From contig JBFWMG010000001.1 of assembly GCA_050251715.1 (NCBI GenBank), positions 268,772 through 332,771 of the forward strand: a DNA stretch of 64,000 bases. The letters are read 5' to 3'. The first letter of the stretch is position 1. Every line of letters starts with the position of its first letter. Made by a program: the position numbers and the translations under genes. Source of the stretch: JBFWMG01 sp050251715 (GTDB taxonomy: Bacteria > Desulfobacterota > Desulfovibrionia > Desulfovibrionales > Desulfovibrionaceae). Of this stretch, positions 1 to 7,403 are shown piece by piece. The notes under the pieces were generated by a model that ran no database searches, was not told the DNA's origin, and was given only the letters and a program-made list of their open reading frames with translations.

Positions 1-191
1 ACGTTGAGGCGAAAGGCCTTGGCCGCGCCGCCCGCGTCCACGATGGACTGGGCCACCGCGTCGGCTTCCTGGGGCTTGCTGACGAAGGTGAGATAGACCT
101 GGAACCCGGCCTTGCCGAGCGCCTGTGCGATCGCCTTGCCGATGCCGCGTGAACCGCCAGTGACCAGCGCGGTGGATACGAGTTCGCTCAT
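1..191 (-). CDS. fabG: 3-oxoacyl-ACP reductase, N-terminal part (cut by window edge)
   Basis: Only the first 63 or so residues are inside the window; the rest lies off the left edge. The N-terminus has the short-chain dehydrogenase Rossmann signature TGGSRGIGKAIA, which binds NADPH. In this family FabG reduces 3-oxoacyl-ACP in the cytoplasmic fatty-acid elongation cycle. The start ATG at 191 has an AAAGG ribosome site just upstream. It follows fabH and plsX on the same strand, the classical order of a bacterial lipid-synthesis cluster, which supports FabG over other short-chain reductases. About 170 bases without a gene separate it from fabH. Confidence 0.85.
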   Translation of the reverse strand, partial: MSELVSTALVTGGSRGIGKAIAQALGKAGFQVYLTFVSKPQEADAVAQSIVDAGGAAKAFRLN

Positions 192-360
192 GTCGCCTTT
201 CTTGTTGCTGATTTGTGAAAAGGTCTTCTTTCTTACCCTAAACGCCGATGAACTTCAAATGAAACTGCGGTGTGGTTTCCGGGGCGCTGGACGGCGCGCC
301 CCGCGGCAAAGCCTTGCCACAGCCGTGTTGCGATACGGTGACGCCCCGCGTCCCGCGCGC

Positions 361-1365
361 CTAGAATTGCAACAGGGTCGAGCCCCAGGTGAAGCCGCCG
401 CCAAAGGTGGTGACCAGCACCTTGTATCCGGGCTTGATGGCGCCCGTGGCGCGCGCCTCGGCCAGGGCGATGGGCACGCTGGCGGCGGAGGTGTTGCCGT
501 AGCGGTCCACGTTCACGAACACCTTGCCTTCGGCGAAGCCCAGCTTCTTGCCCACGGCCTCGATGATGCGCAGGTTGGCCTGGTGCGGCACGAAAAGGTC
601 CACGTCGTCCGTGGTGAGGCCGTTGCGCTCGAGCATCTCCGTGGACACGGCCTCCATGCTGCGCACCGCATGCTTGTACACCTCGCGGCCCATCATCTGG
701 ATGTAGAACTCGTCGCCCGTGGCCTCGCCGTACGCCAGGGGGCGCGAGGAGCCGCCGCCCTTCACGGTCAGCAGGTCGGCCAGCGACCCGTCGGAGGAGA
801 GCTTGGTGTCCACGATGGTGGCCACGGTCTTGTTCGCGCCGGCTGGGGTGTCCGGGGCGGTTATGACCACCGCGCCGCATCCGTCGCCGAACAGCACGCA
901 GGTGGCGCGGTCGTTCCAGTTGATGCGCGACGTGAGCACCTCGCCGGAGCAGACCAGCACCTTGGCGCCCGGTTCCAGCAGGGTCATGGCCCTGGCCAGG
1001 TGGGTGGTGTACAGAAAGCCGGAGCACGCCGCGTTGCAGTCCACGGCCATGCGGCCCCGGATGCCGAGCTTTTCCTCCAGGTAACAGGCGGCGCTCGGGC
1101 AGTAGGTGTCGGGCGTGAGCGTGGCCATGAAGATGTGGGTCAGCTCCTCGGCCTCCATGCCCGCGTCGGCCAGGGCGTTCTTCGCGGCCTCCACGGCCAG
1201 GGAGGAGACCGGCACGCCGGGCTCGACCACGTGGCGCTGCTTGATGCCGGTACGGGTGGTGATCCACTCGTCGCTGGTCTCGACAAAGGTTTCCAGGTCG
1301 GCGTTGGTCAGCACCTTGGGGGGCACGTAAAATCCAAGGCCTCGAATGATGGCGTGTGTGCTCAT
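361..1365 (-). CDS. fabH: beta-ketoacyl-ACP synthase III
   Basis: 334 residues, full length for KAS III, which condenses acetyl-CoA with malonyl-ACP to begin type II fatty-acid synthesis. The catalytic Cys is Cys114 in DCNAACSGF. The His of the Cys-His-Asn triad is in VPHQANLRIIEAVG and the Asn in RYGNTSAAS, so the active site is complete. The N-terminal IIRGLGFYVPPKVLTN is typical of the family. It lies 76 bases downstream of plsX and upstream of fabG on the same strand, so probably one operon linking phospholipid and fatty-acid synthesis. Confidence 0.96.
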   Translation of the reverse strand: MSTHAIIRGLGFYVPPKVLTNADLETFVETSDEWITTRTGIKQRHVVEPGVPVSSLAVEAAKNALADAGMEAEELTHIFMATLTPDTYCPSAACYLEEKLGIRGRMAVDCNAACSGFLYTTHLARAMTLLEPGAKVLVCSGEVLTSRINWNDRATCVLFGDGCGAVVITAPDTPAGANKTVATIVDTKLSSDGSLADLLTVKGGGSSRPLAYGEATGDEFYIQMMGREVYKHAVRSMEAVSTEMLERNGLTTDDVDLFVPHQANLRIIEAVGKKLGFAEGKVFVNVDRYGNTSAASVPIALAEARATGAIKPGYKVLVTTFGGGFTWGSTLLQF

Positions 1366-1441
1366 GGCAATGGTATCCCGCCGTGGCGCCGAGAGGGGAC
1401 GGATGCGTTGTGGCCGTGGCCGCGCGTCCGTCCGCCGGGAA

Positions 1442-2485
1442 TCAATGATCGCCGCTCGCCTTGGCGAAGCGGGTCAGTTCCTCGTTGGCGCCCAGCTGTT
1501 CGATGAGGTGCTCGTTGGTCTTTTTCTCGATGAACTTGGCGGCCATGCCCACGGCGGAATCCATGGCCTTTCTGTTGGACGCCCCGTGGCACACGAAGGC
1601 CACGCCCTGGAGTCCGAGCAGCGGCGCGCCGCCATATTCGGCATAATCCACCACCTTGGCGAACCGCTTGAGCGCGCCCAAGGCGAGCATGGTGCCCAGG
1701 CGCGCCACGATGCCGCGTTGCAGCTCCCGCTTGAGGAGCCTGCCCAGCGAGTACGCGAGGCCTTCCGAAAGCTTGAGAGCCACGTTGCCCACAAAGCCGT
1801 CGCACACCACCACGTCCACGTCGCCGGTAAAGATGTCCCGGCCTTCCACATTGCCCACAAAGTTGAAGGAAGCGCGCTTGAAGAGTTCGAACGCGCCTTT
1901 GACCTGGGCATTGCCCTTTCCTTCCTCCTCGCCGATGGACAGAAGGCCCACACGGGGGGTCTTGATTTCCAGGAGGTCGCGGGCCAGCACTTCGGCCATG
2001 ACGCCGAACTGGAACAGGTGCAACGGACGGCAATCCACGTTGGCGCCCACGTCGATGAGCACCATGGGATGCTTTTCCGTGGGCATGAACCCGGCCAGGC
2101 CGGGCCGTTCCACGCCCTTGATGCGGCCCAGGATGAACATGGCGCATGCCCCGGTGGCGCCGGAGTTGCCCGCGCTCACCACGCCATGCGCCTCGCCGTT
2201 CTTCACCAGGCGGCACGCCACCTGGATGGAACAGTCTTTCTTGCGCCGCAGGATGTCGGACGGCTTTTCGTCCATGCCCGCCACGTCGGGGGCATGGACA
2301 ATGCGGATGTCCAGTCCGCCGGTTGGCAGCTTGGCCAGCTCGGCGTCGATTTCCGCTTGCCGGCCCACGAGAACGAGGCGGCACCCGGAACGTCTGGCGG
2401 CATCCACCGCGCCCGGCACAACCACGGAGGGACCGAAGTCCCCCCCCATGGCATCAACGGCTACAATGGGGTTGCCGTTAGGCAT
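1442..2485 (-). CDS. plsX: phosphate acyltransferase PlsX
   Basis: 347 residues. PlsX turns acyl-ACP and phosphate into acyl-phosphate, the donor for PlsY in phosphatidic-acid synthesis; it is a peripheral membrane enzyme. The N-terminus IVAVDAMGGDFGP is diagnostic, followed by family segments such as VVSAGNSGATGA and PLLGLQGVAFVCHGAS. The start ATG at 2485 overlaps the end of rpmF by eight bases, which suggests translational coupling. The rpmF-plsX-fabH-fabG order is widely conserved in bacteria. Confidence 0.96.
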   Translation of the reverse strand: MPNGNPIVAVDAMGGDFGPSVVVPGAVDAARRSGCRLVLVGRQAEIDAELAKLPTGGLDIRIVHAPDVAGMDEKPSDILRRKKDCSIQVACRLVKNGEAHGVVSAGNSGATGACAMFILGRIKGVERPGLAGFMPTEKHPMVLIDVGANVDCRPLHLFQFGVMAEVLARDLLEIKTPRVGLLSIGEEEGKGNAQVKGAFELFKRASFNFVGNVEGRDIFTGDVDVVVCDGFVGNVALKLSEGLAYSLGRLLKRELQRGIVARLGTMLALGALKRFAKVVDYAEYGGAPLLGLQGVAFVCHGASNRKAMDSAVGMAAKFIEKKTNEHLIEQLGANEELTRFAKASGDH

Positions 2486-2660
2486 CTTCCTGCTGCCTGA
2501 GCATCTGCCGACCCTTATAGGCGCCGCAGCTCGGGCATGCCCGGTGGGGCAGGGTGGGCTCGCCGCACTCGCAGTAGACCACGTTGGGAACGGCGACGTG
2601 GTCGTGGGAGCGGCGCATGCCCTTTCTGGACTTGGACTTTTTATTTTGTGGTACGGCCAT
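2478..2660 (-). CDS. rpmF: 50S ribosomal protein L32
   Basis: 60 residues starting MAVPQNKKSKSRKGMRRSH, the standard L32 N-terminus, so the start is the ATG at 2660 and not an earlier in-frame codon. A CxC plus CPSC cysteine set (CECGEP, CPSCGAYKG) marks the zinc-binding form of L32. The AGAGAGG-like ribosome site lies just upstream. It overlaps plsX by eight bases at its end and follows the DUF177 gene, the usual YceD-L32-PlsX arrangement. Confidence 0.96.
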   Translation of the reverse strand: MAVPQNKKSKSRKGMRRSHDHVAVPNVVYCECGEPTLPHRACPSCGAYKGRQMLRQQEDA

Positions 2661-2744
2661 GGTAAACCTCTCTTTTTGAAGCGCTAGGGCTCTTTCTATT
2701 ATTATGGTTGGGCACGGGGCGCCCACATTCGTCGCGCACAGGGG

Positions 2745-3272
2745 CTATTGCTTGGGACCGACCTTCAGGTTGCGCAACACCGCCAGCCTGGGATCCAGCG
2801 TGGCGTCGCCGCAGGAACAGCCCCCGGTGTTCAGATCCGCGCCGCATTCGGGGCATAGCCCCTTGCACGACTCGCTGCACAGGGGTTTGGCCGGCAGCGC
2901 CAGCACGAACTGCTCCCAAAGCAGGGTGTCCACATCCAGTTCAAGACCGCCCTTGTGGAAGCGCAAGCGGCATTCGCCCACGTCCACATCGTCCTCGTCG
3001 AGCTGCTCGTATTCGCTGATGCGCAGATCCAGCATCACCAGCGAATCCGCCGTGCAGCGGCCGCAGGGCATAATCACCGACCCCGTGAGCGTGCCCGTGA
3101 TGAGGCAGCCGGACTGCTGGGGCTGGACGCGGATGGTGACCACGATCGGATCGGCCATACGGCAAGGGAGCTTATACTCCTTCCAACGGCTGGTCCAGTA
3201 CTCCGGATCGTCGTACGAAAATACCCGGCCCTCGGCCGGGATGTCCTTTAGGGATAACCATAGTTCTGTCAT
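2745..3272 (-). CDS. DUF177 (YceD-family) protein
   Basis: 175 residues from the ATG at 3272. A longer in-frame reading to 3455 exists but its extra N-terminus is not family-like. The DUF177 signature is visible: a central MPCGRC segment and the C-terminal Cys-rich block CKGLCPECGADLNTGGCSC. YceD is encoded next to rpmF in many bacteria and has been linked to large-subunit rRNA and ribosome assembly; a biochemical role is not established from sequence. It is the first gene of the minus-strand cluster, so the cluster promoter should lie in the divergent gap shared with rpmB. Confidence 0.88.
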   Translation of the reverse strand: MTELWLSLKDIPAEGRVFSYDDPEYWTSRWKEYKLPCRMADPIVVTIRVQPQQSGCLITGTLTGSVIMPCGRCTADSLVMLDLRISEYEQLDEDDVDVGECRLRFHKGGLELDVDTLLWEQFVLALPAKPLCSESCKGLCPECGADLNTGGCSCGDATLDPRLAVLRNLKVGPKQ

Positions 3273-3490
3273 TGTCTGTCTCTCGCAAAAGGGGTTCCCT
3301 ACATGCGGAGCCCTTTCATTGTCAAGAAAAAAGGACTTGCATTTTTTTGCGCAGGGGTATAGGAACCCAACTTCCTTACGGCGGCACTGGCCTTTTGAGC
3401 ACGAACAAGCCCCATGGCGCCGTCGCTGTACAGCAGCGAGGCGGGGTGGGGCCACACGAATACGGTATAGGAATTTTCAGGAGGAACGTC

Positions 3491-3688
3491 ATGGGTAAAG
3501 AATGTGAAATCTGCGGGAAGGCTCCCCAGGTCGGCAACAACGTCAGCCACTCCAACATCAAGACCAAGCGCCGCTTTCTGCCCAACTTGCAGCAGGTGCG
3601 CGCCTTGTTGCCCTCGGGCCAGGTGAAGAAGATCACCGTTTGCACGCGCTGCCTGCGTTCCGGTGCCGTGGTCAAGCCCCAGGCCTAA
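3491..3688 (+). CDS. rpmB: 50S ribosomal protein L28
   Basis: 65 residues, typical L28 length. It begins MGKECEICGKAPQVGNNVSHSN, so ATG 3491 is the start, with AGGAGGAAC upstream. Cysteine pairs CEIC and CTRC suggest the zinc-binding variant. It is read divergently from the DUF177 cluster and stands alone, closed by the strong terminator 30 bases downstream. A weak sigma-70-like pair (TTGCAT at 3337, TATAGG at 3358, 15-base spacing) lies upstream and is only a candidate promoter. Confidence 0.97.
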   Translation: MGKECEICGKAPQVGNNVSHSNIKTKRRFLPNLQQVRALLPSGQVKKITVCTRCLRSGAVVKPQA

Positions 3689-3717
3689 CGCACGCCTCGC
3701 CCCCTTTTGTTTTACCA

Positions 3718-3741
3718 CCCCGGCTTGCCGGGGTTTTTTTT
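3718..3741 (+). terminator. Rho-independent terminator after rpmB
   Basis: The hairpin pairs CCCCGG with CCGGGG around a CTTG tetraloop and is followed at once by eight T residues. It sits 30 bases after the rpmB stop codon and closes this single-gene transcript. Confidence 0.9.
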
Positions 3742-4308
3742 GTCCGGCTCCCTGGCCACGGGGCTGTCGGCCTGGCGCGGGGCATTGGCTGGCATGGGGT
3801 GTTGGGGGCGGCGCCCCGGTCTGGCCGCCATGGCGCGGGCGACGTCCCCATGGTTCCTGGCGGGCGCGGCGCATGGTGTCGCCCGTCGGTTTCGCCGGTC
3901 TGGGGTGCGGTTCCCTGCCCGGCACGGCGCCCGGAACCTGCGTGCTCGGATCGCGCGTGGTTTGGGCGCTCCCTCTTTCCCTCTTTTCCGGTACCGCTTC
4001 TGTCCGCCAACCGGGGCCGGTTTCTTTTTTTTACGCCCTGCGGCTGAAAAGGCGACGGCAGCGGCTGAACAAGAGCCATTGCTGTCACAAAATTAACTAA
4101 TATCATTTAATATTTTGTCGTGTCGTGGCTGATGGGACAGGGTGGGACGTCTGTAAAAAATAGAGTCTCACGCCCCCTCTCTCGTTTCACGGCGTTTCAA
4201 ACTGTTGCGTCCAACGGGGTAATTGTATGCGCATCCCCTCAATATCTTGGGGTTTATGTCGTAAAAGGGTTGCATTTTTGCGCTATTTGTGTTTGCCCTA
4301 TGGGGCAG
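3742..4308. other. Gene-free stretch before the Fur-family gene
   Basis: 567 bases with no convincing gene: the open frames here lack ribosome sites and family resemblance. The first 330 bases are GC-rich. At 4009-4032 AACCGG/CCGGTT is followed by TCTTTTTTTT, a possible second weak plus-strand terminator. From about 4087 the composition turns AT-rich, as expected of a promoter region for the repressor gene downstream. Confidence 0.5.
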
Positions 4309-4342
4309 TTGACAACTTACCCTAATGCGAATAGTTACTATT
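4309..4342 (+). promoter_or_regulatory. Candidate promoter and palindromic operator of the Fur/PerR-type gene
   Basis: TTGACA at 4309-4314 is a perfect -35 hexamer. The perfect odd palindrome AATAGT-T-ACTATT at 4330-4342 covers where the -10 box should be; no good TATAAT match is seen at 17-base spacing. The palindrome ends 14 bases before the start codon. Fur and PerR proteins bind AT-rich dyads of this kind, so autoregulation is a reasonable inference. Confidence 0.5.
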
Positions 4343-4356
4343 TCAGAGGTGCGCTT

Positions 4357-4746
4357 ATGGAAAAAATCCCGAAATCTAGAATGACCGTGCAGCGCCGGGT
4401 GATCCTGGAAGAACTACGCAAGGTGACAAGCCATCCCACGGCGGACGAGATATATTCCATGGTCCGCTCGCGGCTGCCCAAAATAAGCCTGGGCACCGTG
4501 TACAGGAACCTTGACCTGTTGGCTGAAAACGGCGAGATTTTGAAGCTGGAACGGGTCGGCGCGCAGATGCGTTTTGATGGCAACACGATGGCGCATTATC
4601 ATGTGCGCTGTCTGTCCTGCGGTCGCGTGGGCGATCTTGACGTGCGTTTTGATCTGCCCAATTTCCGTGACTGCAAGGTGGATGGCTTTGCCATTACCGG
4701 CGTGAGTGTGGAGTTCGTCGGTCTCTGCCGCTCCTGCTCGGGCTAG
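4357..4746 (+). CDS. Fur-family transcriptional repressor, PerR-like
   Basis: 129 residues from ATG 4357, preceded by AGAGGT. An N-terminal winged helix (residues 8-75, with HPTADEIYSMVR and SLGTVYRNLDLLAENGEI) is the DNA-binding part. The second half carries HYHVRCLSCGRVGDL and a C-terminal CRSC, giving the two CxxC pairs of the structural zinc site. Length and motifs resemble PerR-type peroxide sensors more than iron-sensing Fur, but the sequence alone cannot settle the metal or signal. A longer in-frame reading to 4120 adds an N-terminus unlike the family. Confidence 0.87.
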   Translation: MEKIPKSRMTVQRRVILEELRKVTSHPTADEIYSMVRSRLPKISLGTVYRNLDLLAENGEILKLERVGAQMRFDGNTMAHYHVRCLSCGRVGDLDVRFDLPNFRDCKVDGFAITGVSVEFVGLCRSCSG

Positions 4747-4947
4747 AACTCCATGCGCGAACGCCGTGTTGGCGCATGGCGCGGCAATGTGTCCGGGCCG
4801 CAGACCGGACAGAGCCCCGTGTGCAAGGGGACGGCGTGCGGCCACGGCGAAGGTGTGCCGCGTCACCCGACGCGGCGTCTTGGCCGGGTGCCGCGCCCAT
4901 CCAAGGGGCCGGATGCCACGCCCCCCGCTTTTTCCGCTCCCGGTTTC

Positions 4948-5781
4948 ATGACGCGCTCGCCGCATGGCGTGCCGGCCTCTTGGGCCCAAACCCGCGCCAT
5001 TGTGCCTGCGGGGTTCCTTTTCGTCCTGTTTTTCTTCCTTTGCCCCCCAAGCCTTGCGGCCATGGACATCGCCGATGGCCTGGCCCGCCTTGCCGCCGCC
5101 TATCCCGATCACCTCGCCGCGCCCGAACCCAACGTCCTGGTCTGGAACGATGGGGAACGCATGGTGTATGACGACGGCAGGCGCAAGGATTTCGCCGACC
5201 TGCTCGCCGTGCCCGACCTGGAGGACCAGATGGCCATGCCCTATCCGGCGGGCGATGCCTTTGCGCCGCCCCCCGCGCCCTTGGCCGACCCCGGACGCGT
5301 GCGCCATGAGCCCTTTTTCCGCAAGATGTACGGCGGCACGCCCGAGGTGGTGCGCGCCCGGCTGGCCACCATCCGCTGGCTGCCGCATGGCGTGGACATC
5401 CCCCTGCTCGTGACCACCGTGAACAATGTGCATGAGCGGCTGGCCGCGGTGTCCGCCGCGCTGGAGGCCTTGCCGCCCCGGGAGCGCGCCTTTGCGGACA
5501 ACCCCGCCGGAACCTGGTGCTGGCGGACGATCAAGGACACGGGCAGGCTGTCCATGCACAGCTTCGGCATGGCCATCGACCTGAATGTGGCTGGTTCCAG
5601 CTATTGGAAGTGGGACAACCCGCAGGCCGCGCCGGACGACACCGTGCCCTACAAGGGGCGCATGCCTGGGGCCATCGTGCGCATCTTCGAGGCGCAGGGA
5701 TTCATCTGGGGGGGGAAATGGCACCACTACGACAGCATGCACTTCGAGTACCGGCCCGAATTGCTGCCGCAGGGACGCTGA
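4948..5781 (+). CDS. Secreted M15 (VanY-type) D-Ala-D-Ala carboxypeptidase-like protein
   Basis: 277 residues from ATG 4948. This start gives a clear signal peptide (GFLFVLFFFLCPPSLAA), whereas the upstream extension is GC-rich noise. The C-terminal half holds the M15 zinc ligands: SMHSFGMAIDLN (HxxxxxxD pattern) and WHHYDSMHFEY. M15 peptidases cut the terminal D-Ala or L-Ala-D-Glu bonds of peptidoglycan stem peptides in the periplasm. The central segment with WLPHG and VTTVNNVHERL is also seen in this family. It follows the Fur-family gene at close range but has no obvious ribosome site, and is convergent with the STAS gene. Confidence 0.78.
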   Translation: MTRSPHGVPASWAQTRAIVPAGFLFVLFFFLCPPSLAAMDIADGLARLAAAYPDHLAAPEPNVLVWNDGERMVYDDGRRKDFADLLAVPDLEDQMAMPYPAGDAFAPPPAPLADPGRVRHEPFFRKMYGGTPEVVRARLATIRWLPHGVDIPLLVTTVNNVHERLAAVSAALEALPPRERAFADNPAGTWCWRTIKDTGRLSMHSFGMAIDLNVAGSSYWKWDNPQAAPDDTVPYKGRMPGAIVRIFEAQGFIWGGKWHHYDSMHFEYRPELLPQGR

Positions 5782-5805
5782 CCGGAGCCGCCGGGCGGGA
5801 CAAGC

Positions 5806-6147
5806 CTATCGCAGGTCGGCCAACGCCTGCTCTTCGGTCTCGTAGATGTTGAAGATGGTGTTCAGGGTCACCACGCGCACGATCTGCACCACATAGGGGT
5901 GCAGGGCGCACAGCCCGAACTTGCCGCCCTGCTGGGTAATGGTCTTTTTCAAGGTGACCAGCGCGCCGATGGTCATGCTGTCCATGAAGGTGACTTTTTC
6001 CAGATTCAGGATCAGGCAGGGTTTTTCCTTGTTCTCAACCTCGGCCAACGCCATCTGCTTGAACGCGTCGCACACGGTATAGTCGATGCTTTCGGCCATT
6101 ACCCGGGCAACGGTGCATGTGCCCACTTGCTTGATATCCATTTCCAT
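5806..6147 (-). CDS. STAS-domain anti-sigma factor antagonist
   Basis: 113 residues from the ATG at 6147, chosen for its GGGAG ribosome site and for the usual length of single STAS proteins. The fold shows as beta-strand TCTVARVMAESIDY and the signature FMDSMTIGALVTLKK, whose Ser is in the position phosphorylated in SpoIIAA-type antagonists. Such proteins bind anti-sigma factors or scaffold signalling complexes and are switched by a partner kinase and phosphatase. No RsbW-type kinase is adjacent, so the partner is unknown. Confidence 0.85.
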   Translation of the reverse strand: MEMDIKQVGTCTVARVMAESIDYTVCDAFKQMALAEVENKEKPCLILNLEKVTFMDSMTIGALVTLKKTITQQGGKFGLCALHPYVVQIVRVVTLNTIFNIYETEEQALADLR

Positions 6148-6294
6148 GGTGCGGAAACTCCCGAAGTCTGTGTTGGCGGAGATTGTCCTCAACCGTATAC
6201 AATAATGCGGCCTGGGCCTCAATACGGAAATGCATTTTTATGCCAATTCGTTAAAAAAGCCCAGCCCTGGTCGGGGCGGCCAGGGCGCGAGGCG

Positions 6295-7254
6295 TCAGTT
6301 GATGCGCCTGCTGACCGTGCCCGCGTCCGGGTGGCTCACCGTGACGCCTACCGGCGTCGTGGCGTTGGGAAAGGTGAACCGGCCATGGGCATGGGTTCCC
6401 GGGGCAAGCAGGGTGTGCGGCAGGGTGTTGGCCGAGGCCGCCACGGTGGCGTTGGCGATGGTCTCCAGGCTGGCGCTCATGGCGGCAAGATCCAGGGGGG
6501 CGGCGCCCACGTTGTATATCCAGATGTACAGGGCGTGCGCGCCATCCGCCGCGCCTTCGTCCTCCAGGGCGATTTCAAGGCGTCCATTGCCCTGGGGAAA
6601 GAGCAGGGCGTCGCGGGCGAGGCTTTGTGCGGCCACGGCCACGCGCGGGTCGCCGGGGGCGTCGGCCCGCATGCGCCGGAGCAGGTCGCGCATGGCCGCA
6701 TGGTCGGCCAGGGTGCGGTTCGGGTCGGCCAGATAGGCGTCCATGCGGCGCAGATCCGCCTGGGCCCGGACGCGGCGGTAATGGGCCAGGCGCTCGGCAT
6801 AGGCCGCGTTGTCCGGGGCAAGCGCCGCCAGGGCGGCATAGATCTCCACCCCCTTGTCCGCGTCGCCGCGGGAGAGCCGGGCGGTCTCGGCCAGCAGCGC
6901 CTCTTCCCTGGCGGCGGCCTTTTTCTTTTCAAAATCCGCCAGCATGGCCGTGAACACCACATCCTTGGCCGCTGTCGGGCCGTACTGTTCAAACAGGCGT
7001 TGCGCGGCGGCGTAGTCTTTGGCAAGGATGTGCGCTTCGATGGTGCGCAGGATCTCCCGCCGCTGGGCCGCATAGTGCCGCGCCGTCACCGGGGGCGGGG
7101 GGGCTTTGGCTGGAGCGTGTGGCGGTGCGGCCTCGTTGGCCGGGGGCGGGGCGAGCAGCAGTCGCGCATAGGTCACCGAGGCGGCGAGTGCCGCCACGAG
7201 CAGGAGCAGCAGCAGCGAGGAACGCGCGAACGCGTGCGTGGCCTGGGTGCGCAT
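6295..7254 (-). CDS. Membrane-anchored protein of unknown function
   Basis: 319 residues; not recognised. The N-terminus has one hydrophobic segment (residues 12-34, SLLLLLLVAALAASV) that looks like an anchor or uncleaved signal, then a Pro/Ala linker. Residues 60-220 are Ala-rich helices with TPR-like spacing (KDYAAAQRLFEQYG, GVEIYAALAALAPDNAAYAERL). The last 100 residues look beta-rich (GRLEIALEDEG, LYIWIYNVGAAPLDL) and could be a small extracytoplasmic sandwich. It is divergent from the adenylate cyclase gene, sharing a 149-base promoter gap. Confidence 0.7.
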   Translation of the reverse strand: MRTQATHAFARSSLLLLLLVAALAASVTYARLLLAPPPANEAAPPHAPAKAPPPPVTARHYAAQRREILRTIEAHILAKDYAAAQRLFEQYGPTAAKDVVFTAMLADFEKKKAAAREEALLAETARLSRGDADKGVEIYAALAALAPDNAAYAERLAHYRRVRAQADLRRMDAYLADPNRTLADHAAMRDLLRRMRADAPGDPRVAVAAQSLARDALLFPQGNGRLEIALEDEGAADGAHALYIWIYNVGAAPLDLAAMSASLETIANATVAASANTLPHTLLAPGTHAHGRFTFPNATTPVGVTVSHPDAGTVSRRIN

Positions 7255-7403
7255 GGAGTGGTATCGCCTTGATGACGCGCGGCGCGTGTGCCGCGCGTTT
7301 CACCGCGAGCATATGTCTATTTGCGCCCCCCTGTCCAATGCCGCGCCGCTCCCGGTTGGGGGGCTTGTGTAATTGTCTTCAACTCTGCTACATTGAATGG
7401 ATA

